From positions 33,238-39,575 of the forward strand of contig DUFL01000051.1 of NCBI GenBank assembly GCA_013331965.1: 6,338 nucleotides of DNA. Direction: 5' to 3'. The notes under the pieces were generated by a model, which saw only the letters and a list, made by a program, of their open reading frames with translations, had not been told where the DNA came from and made no database searches. The DNA comes from Candidatus Woesearchaeota archaeon. GTDB taxonomy: Archaea; Nanobdellota; Nanobdellia; Woesearchaeales; UBA10107. The position numbers and the translations under genes were made by a program. Below, in pieces: positions 1 to 4,838 of the stretch. Positions within the stretch are counted from its first letter, which is position 1. Each line of letters begins with the position of its first letter.

Positions 1-384
1 TTGGCCGGATTATTTGCTGAATCTATTTCGATGGGTGCTGTCGCTTTCACATCAACGAAAGCAGCACATGATTATTATAAGAAAGTGAAGCAGAAAAAAG
101 AGGAGAGCCTGTATAAAAATCCGCTTAAAATCGGAATGTTTGTTTTTTGGGCGACAATATTAGGCTCAATCATACCCATCATTCCTTTTTTCTTTTTATC
201 AGTTAAGGCTGGAATAATAGCATCTGTTGTGTTTAGCGGAATAATATTATTTATTATGGGCACAGTAAAAGGAAAACTGACAATAGGCGGATATAAATCA
301 GGAGTTGAAATGCTTATTGTAGGATTATTTGCCGCTGCTGCAGGATATCTGATAGGGATAATGCTTGGCGTAGTGATAACTTAA
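1..384 (+). CDS. VIT1/CCC1-family membrane transporter, C-terminal part (5' end outside window)
   Basis: C-terminal 127 residues of an integral membrane protein resembling the VIT1/CCC1 iron/manganese transporter family, probably the short archaeal type (TIGR00267-like). The visible part starts inside a family-typical helix with ESISMGAVAFTSTKA (residues 7-21), matching the SMxxGxYxSxK region of VIT proteins. Three further hydrophobic segments follow at about 45-66 (with GSIIPIIPFFF, the family's G-S-x-x-P-x-x-P pattern), 70-89 and 101-126. Only about 25 mostly charged residues separate the first two segments, so the long cytosolic metal-binding domain of plant VIT1 is absent. The TTG at position 1 is most likely an internal Leu codon, because the first helix and part of the second lie upstream. 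The family exports Fe2+/Mn2+ from the cytoplasm; the substrate here is inferred. The stop codon TAA directly abuts that of the convergent gene. Confidence 0.8.
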   Translation: MAGLFAESISMGAVAFTSTKAAHDYYKKVKQKKEESLYKNPLKIGMFVFWATILGSIIPIIPFFFLSVKAGIIASVVFSGIILFIMGTVKGKLTIGGYKSGVEMLIVGLFAAAAGYLIGIMLGVVIT

Positions 385-843
385 TTATTCTTTAGTTTGT
401 CTCATTATGCCCGGAATGCGGCATTCCTGCTCGTAAGAAACAGGCTGAGAATCTATTCTGCAGTAACCGCCGTGTGCAGGACATGAATCATAATTGTAAT
501 AGTCGCATTCCTGTCTGCAGTGTCTTATGACCTGAAAACATAATCCTGCTCGTTTATTTCTCTCTTCTTGTTTGCTCTTTAAAATATATTGTCTTCGTTC
601 AGGAGAAATTGCAGGATTGTTCAGCAGAGAATTGTAAAGACTTGTTAATTTTCTAAAGCAGGGATAAGCAGCGCATTCTCCGCAGGTTGTTTTGTTGATT
701 TTAATTGATATTGCTTTGTCATTCATATCAACAATATTTTCAAGAAATTGCTTTTTCTTTTCATCTGAATTAAAACCAAAACGTATGTTTACTTCACCAG
801 TAACTGGATCTTTTCCCTCAATGAAATGTTCATCATCTGTCAT
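385..843 (-). CDS. Cysteine-rich small protein of unknown function (possible metal or Fe-S binder)
   Basis: A 152-residue soluble protein I do not recognise. It has nine cysteines in two groups: C54-x2-C57-x4-C62 and C102-x6-C109-x3-C113-x7-C121-x6-C128-x12-C141, with H108 and H124 among them. Spacing like this suggests bound zinc or an Fe-S cluster, or structural disulfides, but no named family pattern fits. The N-terminal 50 residues are acidic and lack Cys; the middle (about 63-100) is predicted helical and basic. There is no signal peptide or membrane segment, so it is probably cytoplasmic. I chose the ATG at 841-843 rather than the upstream ATG at 931-933 because a TATA box lies 25 bp before it (865-872), inside the longer reading frame, which implies a leaderless mRNA starting at this codon. 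The gene converges on the transporter with no base between the stop codons. Confidence 0.75.
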   Translation of the reverse strand: MTDDEHFIEGKDPVTGEVNIRFGFNSDEKKKQFLENIVDMNDKAISIKINKTTCGECAAYPCFRKLTSLYNSLLNNPAISPERRQYILKSKQEERNKRAGLCFQVIRHCRQECDYYNYDSCPAHGGYCRIDSQPVSYEQECRIPGIMRQTKE

Positions 844-864
844 AAAATATTGAAGAATAACCAA

Positions 865-872
865 TTTAAATA
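865..872 (-). promoter_or_regulatory. Archaeal TATA box of the cysteine-rich protein gene (leaderless)
   Basis: On the minus strand the sequence reads TATTTAAA, a good archaeal box A. Its centre is about 25 bp upstream of the ATG at 843, so initiation at the usual distance would put the 5' end of the mRNA at or next to the start codon. No Shine-Dalgarno is seen. This decides the start of the gene and excludes the 30-residue N-terminal extension. Confidence 0.6.
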
Positions 873-959
873 GTATTCTATTTGAAATAAATAGATAACT
901 GGCGCTAAACTCGTTTATGCTGCATCCCGGCAAAATTATTTTTGTTTTAATTACTAACT

Positions 960-1027
960 AAAAGATTAGCGTCGTTCGCGAGGTAGTTCTGTTTTATTAA
1001 AATTACTCGCAGCTGACGCTGACTTTT
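960..1027 (+). repeat. 68-nt imperfect inverted repeat / hairpin in intergenic space
   Basis: The arms pair as 960-964 with 1023-1027, 966-973 with 1015-1022, 978-982 with 1006-1010 and 984-988 with 1001-1005. Together these give 23 bp with two single-base bulges (965, 983), one 4x4 internal loop and a 12-nt terminal loop (989-1000). The core arm AGCGTC/GACGCT is perfect and GC-rich in an AT-rich region. A4 precedes and T4 ends the structure, so it could act as a bidirectional terminator. The helical non-Watson-Crick pairs (967/1021 and 986/1003) are G-U if the plus strand is the RNA but A-C if the minus strand is, which favours a plus-strand structured RNA. The 3' arm contains GCTGAC twice in tandem (1012-1023). 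Whether it is a terminator, small RNA or dispersed palindromic repeat is not settled. Confidence 0.6.
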
Positions 1028-1039
1028 AATTAAACTAAT

Positions 1040-1052
1040 AAAAAAGTAAAAA
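1040..1052 (-). terminator. T-rich terminator of eL15
   Basis: Just after the eL15 stop codon the minus strand reads TTTTT-AC-TTTTTT, with no hairpin needed. Oligo-T runs in the non-template strand are the usual archaeal terminator. The large inverted repeat at 960-1027 lies further downstream and could serve as a backup. Confidence 0.55.
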
Positions 1053-1056
1053 TAAA

Positions 1057-1632
1057 TTACTTCTGCTGAAGTAATCTTCTTTTCTTGTTTGCTGTTCTGC
1101 TTGGCCTCAGATGTTCAGCACCCATTCCCTTGTGCCTCAATCCTCTTGATTTCCTGGCAGATGAAGTAAGCCCCCTGAACGGCCTTCCTCTCGATTCTGC
1201 AAGCCATCTGAAATGAGGATCTGATGTTATTGCCGGATGAGAAACATCAACCATGATTATTTCATACCAAACACTCTGCCCGTCTTTTCCGACTTCATAA
1301 GAATTCAGGACTTCACAGTTTACATACTGGTCTGCAGCTCTTTGCTCTGCGATTGTTCTGTAATTAAGCATTAATGATTTTCTTGTTGTCCATTTTGCAG
1401 ATCTTCTTCCTCCGCTTGGGAAAGGTTTTCTGTGTCCTCCTCTCGGAACTCTCTGCCTTACGATAAATACTCCTTCTTTTGCTTTGTAGCCTAAACTTCT
1501 TGCTCTGTCTAATCTTGTAGGATAGTCAATCTTTAAAGTAACAGGCTCAGAACGCCATCTAATCATTCTCTGTCTTTCTAAATCATTAGAATCACTTTGC
1601 CAGTGTTTTCTCAGATACTTGTATAGCGCCAT
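1057..1632 (-). CDS. rpl15e: Large-subunit ribosomal protein eL15 (L15e)
   Basis: This complete 191-residue protein is eL15, a component of the archaeal and eukaryotic 50S/60S subunit that binds 23S/28S rRNA; bacteria lack it. Family hallmarks are seen in order: MALYKYLRKHW at the start, PTRLDRARSLGYKAKEG (about 39-55), VRQRVPRGGHRKPFPSGGRR (about 58-77), the VLNSYEVGKDGQ region (about 108-119) with YEIIMVDVSHPAI just after it, then RPFRGLTSSARKSRGLRHKG and a basic C-terminal tail. Length agrees with archaeal homologues (about 190-195 residues). The start is fixed by the conserved N-terminus and a GGAGG nine bases upstream. It seems to be transcribed alone, divergently from the ROK-fold gene, and ends at a T-rich terminator. 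It is the strongest single marker that this DNA is archaeal. Confidence 0.97.
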   Translation of the reverse strand: MALYKYLRKHWQSDSNDLERQRMIRWRSEPVTLKIDYPTRLDRARSLGYKAKEGVFIVRQRVPRGGHRKPFPSGGRRSAKWTTRKSLMLNYRTIAEQRAADQYVNCEVLNSYEVGKDGQSVWYEIIMVDVSHPAITSDPHFRWLAESRGRPFRGLTSSARKSRGLRHKGMGAEHLRPSRTANKKRRLLQQK

Positions 1633-1641
1633 ATTTTTGTG

Positions 1642-1646
1642 CCTCC
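1642..1646 (-). promoter_or_regulatory. Shine-Dalgarno of eL15
   Basis: GGAGG on the minus strand, nine bases before the ATG at 1632. It shows that eL15 is translated from a leadered mRNA, unlike the cysteine-rich and Rad50-like genes in this window. Confidence 0.8.
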
Positions 1647-1677
1647 GAATTTATTAAGTTGTTTCAATCAGGATTCA

Positions 1678-1691
1678 AGGAAGCAATTCCT
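1678..1691 (-). other. Small hairpin in the eL15 leader
   Basis: A perfect 5-bp inverted repeat (AGGAA/TTCCT) with a 4-nt loop, inside the inferred eL15 5' leader. It is too short to be convincing alone, but it is the only local helix I see in that leader. Confidence 0.25.
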
Positions 1692-1726
1692 CACAGCTCC
1701 TAATAGAACCTGAAAACTTGGGGTTG

Positions 1727-1734
1727 TTTATAAA
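1727..1734 (-). promoter_or_regulatory. Probable TATA box of eL15
   Basis: TTTATAAA, a perfect 8-bp palindrome, so it reads the same on both strands. On the minus strand it is preceded by the purine-rich GTAACA, a plausible BRE. Initiation about 25 bp on would give a start near 1705 and a leader of about 70 nt before the eL15 ATG. A weaker candidate near 1704 (TCTATTAG on the minus strand) would give a shorter leader. Confidence 0.5.
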
Positions 1735-1745
1735 TGTTACTCTTA

Positions 1746-1764
1746 ACAACTCTCAAGTAGTTGT
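1746..1764. repeat. Dyad between the divergent promoters
   Basis: ACAACT (1746-1751) and AGTTGT (1759-1764) form a perfect 6-bp inverted repeat with a 7-nt spacer. It lies between the two oppositely directed TATA boxes, ending 7 bp before the plus-strand one. A further GTTGTT at 1723-1728 is complementary to AACAAC at 1745-1750. The placement suits a regulator site, but with such short arms in AT-rich DNA chance is also possible. Confidence 0.3.
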
Positions 1765-1771
1765 AAATCTA

Positions 1772-1779
1772 TATATAAA
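1772..1779 (+). promoter_or_regulatory. TATA box of the ROK-fold gene
   Basis: TATATAAA, preceded by GTAAAT as a possible BRE. Transcription would start near 1801, giving a leader of about 20 nt that holds the Shine-Dalgarno. Confidence 0.65.
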
Positions 1780-1810
1780 AACCCAAATTATTTGCTATAA
1801 GGAAACAAAA

Positions 1811-1817
1811 GGAGGGG
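1811..1817 (+). promoter_or_regulatory. Shine-Dalgarno of the ROK-fold gene
   Basis: GGAGGGG; the GGAGG core (1811-1815) is six bases from the ATG at 1822. It fixes this ATG as the start and rules out the overlapping frame that opens at 1718. Confidence 0.8.
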
Positions 1818-1821
1818 TGCT

Positions 1822-2676
1822 ATGGATAGGGAATTTCTTATTGGAGTTGAGGTCAACTCCAGGAATATTACTGCAGGGTTGGTGGATTTGGGCGGGAAAA
1901 TTGTTAAGAAAATATCAATGCCTTCCGAAATATCGAAAGGAAAAAAGAAAGTTGTTGATAACATTGCTTCTGCGATAAATAAAGTGAAGAAAAACAAAAT
2001 TCTTGGCGTTGGCGTTTCAATACCGGGAATTGTAAGCAGAGAAAAGGGCCTCGTCATTGATTGTCCGTTCCCCGGCTGGAATAATCTAACATTAAAAAAA
2101 CTGCTAGAAGAGCAGGTTCATGTCCCTGTCTTTATCGAGAATGAAGGAAGATGCTTTGCATTGGCTGAATATAAGTGCGGAATGTTCAAGAAGATTGAAA
2201 ATTCAATAAATGTTTTGTTTAATGAGAATATAAGTTCCGGATTGATTGTTGACGGAAAGCTTGCGAAAGGAAGTTATTCTGCAGCGGGCTGTGTCCATCA
2301 CTCGATTGTTGATTCAAAGCAGGGAAAGCTTGAGGATTATGCTTCCCCTTCTGCAATTGAAAGACTTTACAAGGCTAAAACAAAAAAATCAAAATCAATC
2401 GGGGACATTGTCGCTTCTGAGAATGACAAGACTGCAAAAGATCTTCTGAAGACAGCAGGGACATATTTTGGCTCTTCAATGGCGCAATTAGTGAACGCAT
2501 TGAATCCTGAACTGATTATTATCGGAGGAATACTCTCTAAATCTGACAACTTCATTGAGGCTGCAGAGACTGCATTATCCGAGAAATCAAACGAGATTTG
2601 CGGCAAAAGAGTGAAGATGGTGGGTTCAAAGCTGAATGATTCTGCTGTGTTAGGTGCTGCGAGTATTGTCATATAA
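1822..2676 (+). CDS. ROK-fold protein (sugar kinase/repressor family) with altered catalytic motifs
   Basis: A 284-residue protein with the overall order of the ROK family, whose members mostly phosphorylate glucose, N-acetylglucosamine or N-acetylmannosamine with ATP. Conserved parts: IGVEVN..ITAGLVDL (7-23), GVGVSIPGIV (62-71), PFPGW (82-86), the IEN..xxxALAEY stretch (105-117), the VDGKL turn (143-147), H160, LEDYAS (170-175), NPELIIIGG (228-236) and LGAA (277-280). Key motifs deviate: phosphate-1 DxGGT reads E10-V-N-S-R14, the catalytic Asp of END is E108, phosphate-2 GTGIGGG reads NENISSG (134-140), GEIGH reads GCVHH (156-160), and the CxCGxxGCxE zinc loop is deleted. There is no DNA-binding N-terminus, so it is not a ROK repressor. 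The reading frame is intact, arguing against a pseudogene. It may be a divergent kinase or a non-catalytic sugar or nucleotide sensor. It is transcribed from its own TATA box; the downstream Rad50-like gene also has one. Confidence 0.8.
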   Translation: MDREFLIGVEVNSRNITAGLVDLGGKIVKKISMPSEISKGKKKVVDNIASAINKVKKNKILGVGVSIPGIVSREKGLVIDCPFPGWNNLTLKKLLEEQVHVPVFIENEGRCFALAEYKCGMFKKIENSINVLFNENISSGLIVDGKLAKGSYSAAGCVHHSIVDSKQGKLEDYASPSAIERLYKAKTKKSKSIGDIVASENDKTAKDLLKTAGTYFGSSMAQLVNALNPELIIIGGILSKSDNFIEAAETALSEKSNEICGKRVKMVGSKLNDSAVLGAASIVI

Positions 2677-2688
2677 TGACGACACAAC

Positions 2689-2696
2689 TTATTTAA
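2689..2696 (+). promoter_or_regulatory. TATA box of the Rad50-like gene (leaderless)
   Basis: TTATTTAA, centred about 26 bp before the ATG at 2719, with no Shine-Dalgarno between. The spacing predicts an mRNA that begins at or beside the start codon. It lies 12 bp after the ROK stop codon, so the two genes can be transcribed separately despite the 42-bp gap. Confidence 0.6.
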
Positions 2697-2718
2697 GCTT
2701 CTGAATCACATTATTATT

Positions 2719-4761
2719 ATGATTATTAAATCAGTAACTTTAAACAATATAAGAAGTCATGTCAGGCAGAAGATAGATTTCAATAAAGGAATAACAGTTC
2801 TTTCGGGGGACATCGGTTCCGGTAAATCAAGCGTATTACTTGCTGTTGAATTCGCATTATTCGGAATAAGCGACTCTGGCTCAGGACTATTAAGAAAAGG
2901 AACAGATGAAGGCTCCGTTGAACTGGCATTTGAAGTCAATAACAACGAATACACCATAAAAAGAGTCCTTAAAAGAAAGAGTGACGGAGTGAGGCAGACA
3001 AATGGCTATTTCATAACTCCGAACGCAAAAAAAGACTTGACTCCTGTTGAATTAAAACAGGCAGTAATTACTCTTTTGGGTTATCCGCAGGAATCTTTGA
3101 ATAAAAAATCATTGATATACAAATACACCACTTACACTCCTCAGGACGAGATGAAGCAGATTCTTTATCAGGACAAAGAAGAAAGGATAAATCTGGTAAG
3201 GAAAATATTCGGCATCGATAAATATCAGAGAATAATAGAAAATTCTGCGATATTGACAAAACAATTAAGGGAAAACAAGAGGGAATTATTGGGGAAAATT
3301 TCAGATTTAGAAATTAAGAAGAATAATTTATTAAAAATAAAAGAAGAAAAAGAGATATTTTCAAAAAAAGAGAAAGAATTTGAAATAAGACTGAATGAAA
3401 TCAAAGTGATTGTCGAAAATGCAAGGAAAAAGCTATTTCTGATGGAAACTGACATAAAAAAATCTCATGAACTGAAAAGAGAGAAGTCAAACATCGAAAC
3501 GACGATAAGGCATAAGGAAGAACAGGCCGTCAATCTTAAAAAAGAGATAGAAAAAATGGAGTCAGAGATAAAATCACTGAAAGAGAAAGCAAATCCTGAA
3601 AAATTAACTGAATTAAATAAAAAAATAAAGAAAGGAATAAGAGAAGAGCTGTTTAATCTTGAAAAAGAGCAGTTAGTTCTTCAAAAACAGATCGGGGAGC
3701 TGGAAGGGATGAAAAAACACTCAGAAAGCATTAAAAACAAGATACTCGGCATGGAAGACTGCCCGATGTGCCTGCGAAAAGTTGAGCACACCCATAAAGA
3801 AACTATAAGTTTATCTGAAAATAAAAAAATAAATGAAGCTGAAAAGAAACTGGCTGAAGCTGACAGCAAGATTCTTGAGATAAAGAAAAAATTATTAGAA
3901 AGAAACAGTGAACTGCACCAGAACAATGAAGCAGAACGCGAGCTTTCTGTTCTGAGCCTGCAGATCAGAAATATCTCTGAAAAAGAGACAAACATTGCTG
4001 AAAAGAAAGAAAACATATCCAAGCTTCAGTCTGAAATAAAAGAATTGAACGAAAAGAACAGCAAAATTCAGTTAATTTCATTCGAGAATAAAGAAAAAGA
4101 GTATGAGCAGTTAAGATTGGATTTTGAAAAAATACAGAAAGATGAAAGAGTAACTGAACTGGAAAAAACAAGAATAACTGCTGAAAAATCAAATAGTGAA
4201 AAGCTGGAAATATCGCTCAAGAATGAAATCGAAGAAAAGGAGCGTTCAAAAATTAAAATAACAGAACTAAGCGCTCTTGAAGGCTGGATTCAGAACAATT
4301 TCATCAATATAATATCAATGATGGAAAAACATGTTCTAAGCTCGATTTATTTCAATTTCAACGACACATTCAAGGAGATGTTCAGCATGCTGATTGAGGA
4401 TGAGCGGTTAGTGTCAAGAATTGATGAAAGCTTTTCTCCGGTAATCGAGCAGAATGGTCATGAAACAGAATTTGAAAATCTTTCCGGCGGAGAAAAAACA
4501 AGCTTATGCTTAGCATATAGGCTGGCGCTGCACAAGGCGATAAGCGAAATGATCTCGGCGATACAGACAAAAGGACTTCTGATCTTAGACGAGCCTACTG
4601 ACGGATTCAGCTCAGAACAGACAGACAAGCTTAAAGATTTGTTCGAAAAAATAAATGCCGTGCAGACAATAATCGTTTCTCACGAAAACAAGATTGAAAG
4701 TTTAGCTGACCACATCGTCAGGATAGCCAAAAGCAGCCACGAAAGCGTGGTTTTGAGTTAG
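2719..4761 (+). CDS. Rad50-like SMC-family ATPase with zinc hook (compact form)
   Basis: This 680-residue protein has the Rad50 layout. Rad50 with Mre11 forms the ATP-driven complex that tethers and processes DNA double-strand ends. In order: an N-terminal ATPase lobe with Walker A GDIGSGKSS (30-38); a Q-loop candidate at Q142 in TPQDE; a Lys/Glu-rich coiled coil (about 170-345); the zinc hook CPMC (C348, C351), which joins two Rad50 molecules through Zn2+; a returning coiled coil (about 352-520); then the C-terminal lobe with signature LSGGE (588-592), Walker B LLILDEP (620-626, D624, E625) and switch His H655. All ATPase elements are present. It is about 200 residues shorter than typical archaeal Rad50 (about 850-1000), the loss being in the arms. 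Walker A has Ile where Rad50 usually has Asn (GxNGxGKS). No mre11, herA or nurA is in the window. It could be Rad50 proper or a Rad50-related paralogue. Confidence 0.85.
   Translation: MIIKSVTLNNIRSHVRQKIDFNKGITVLSGDIGSGKSSVLLAVEFALFGISDSGSGLLRKGTDEGSVELAFEVNNNEYTIKRVLKRKSDGVRQTNGYFITPNAKKDLTPVELKQAVITLLGYPQESLNKKSLIYKYTTYTPQDEMKQILYQDKEERINLVRKIFGIDKYQRIIENSAILTKQLRENKRELLGKISDLEIKKNNLLKIKEEKEIFSKKEKEFEIRLNEIKVIVENARKKLFLMETDIKKSHELKREKSNIETTIRHKEEQAVNLKKEIEKMESEIKSLKEKANPEKLTELNKKIKKGIREELFNLEKEQLVLQKQIGELEGMKKHSESIKNKILGMEDCPMCLRKVEHTHKETISLSENKKINEAEKKLAEADSKILEIKKKLLERNSELHQNNEAERELSVLSLQIRNISEKETNIAEKKENISKLQSEIKELNEKNSKIQLISFENKEKEYEQLRLDFEKIQKDERVTELEKTRITAEKSNSEKLEISLKNEIEEKERSKIKITELSALEGWIQNNFINIISMMEKHVLSSIYFNFNDTFKEMFSMLIEDERLVSRIDESFSPVIEQNGHETEFENLSGGEKTSLCLAYRLALHKAISEMISAIQTKGLLILDEPTDGFSSEQTDKLKDLFEKINAVQTIIVSHENKIESLADHIVRIAKSSHESVVLS
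4735..4754 (+). terminator. Hairpin plus T4 overlapping the 3' end of the Rad50-like gene
   Basis: CCACG (4737-4741) pairs perfectly with CGTGG (4746-4750) around a 4-nt loop. A G-T and an A-T pair extend it to 7 bp, and TTTT follows directly (4751-4754). It looks like an intrinsic terminator but lies in the last codons (SSHESVVLS) and overlaps the T-run. The next gene has its own TATA box downstream, which fits a transcript ending here. Confidence 0.4.
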
Positions 4762-4787
4762 AAACTATTCTGAAAGCCTTAAAAAGA

Positions 4788-4795
4788 TTTAAATA
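4788..4795 (+). promoter_or_regulatory. TATA box of the membrane-anchored Ig-like protein gene
   Basis: TTTAAATA in the 77-bp gap after the Rad50-like gene, preceded by the A-rich stretch AAAAAGA. A start near 4817 would leave a leader of about 22 nt before the ATG at 4839. No clear Shine-Dalgarno is present; the nearest match is a weak GGT at 4827-4829. Confidence 0.55.
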
Positions 4796-4838
4796 CTAGT
4801 AAAGCGTAATCCCAATCATAAAAAGCGGTATAGACAAG

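Noticed and set aside
1..3. TTG at the first base as the true start of the transporter.
   Set aside because: The frame is open to the window edge and begins inside a conserved membrane helix, so the real start must lie upstream.
844..933. N-terminal extension of the cysteine-rich protein to the ATG at 931-933.
   Set aside because: The TATA box that fits the ATG at 843 lies inside this stretch, and the extra 30 residues are hydrophobic and AT-driven, unlike the rest of the protein.
960..1027. C/D-box or H/ACA guide RNA in the intergenic hairpin.
   Set aside because: CTGA occurs twice in the 3' arm (1013-1016, 1019-1022), but there is no matching C box (RTGATGA) near the 5' end. There is also no ACA at the expected distance after the stem.
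1718..1978. Plus-strand open frame overlapping the start of the ROK gene.
   Set aside because: It has no ribosome-binding site, covers the promoters, and its translation resembles no protein; the ROK frame has a strong Shine-Dalgarno and family motifs.
3681..4022. Antisense open frame of 113 codons within the Rad50-like gene, rich in Ser and Phe.
   Set aside because: It is the reverse complement of Lys/Glu-rich coiled-coil codons, which yields Phe/Ser/Leu runs without stops. No promoter or start signal supports it.
2689..4761. A rad50-mre11-herA-nurA repair operon or a new defence system built on the Rad50-like ATPase.
   Set aside because: No nuclease, helicase or other effector gene is adjacent, and the ROK and surface-protein neighbours have their own promoters. 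Nothing here supports a defence island.
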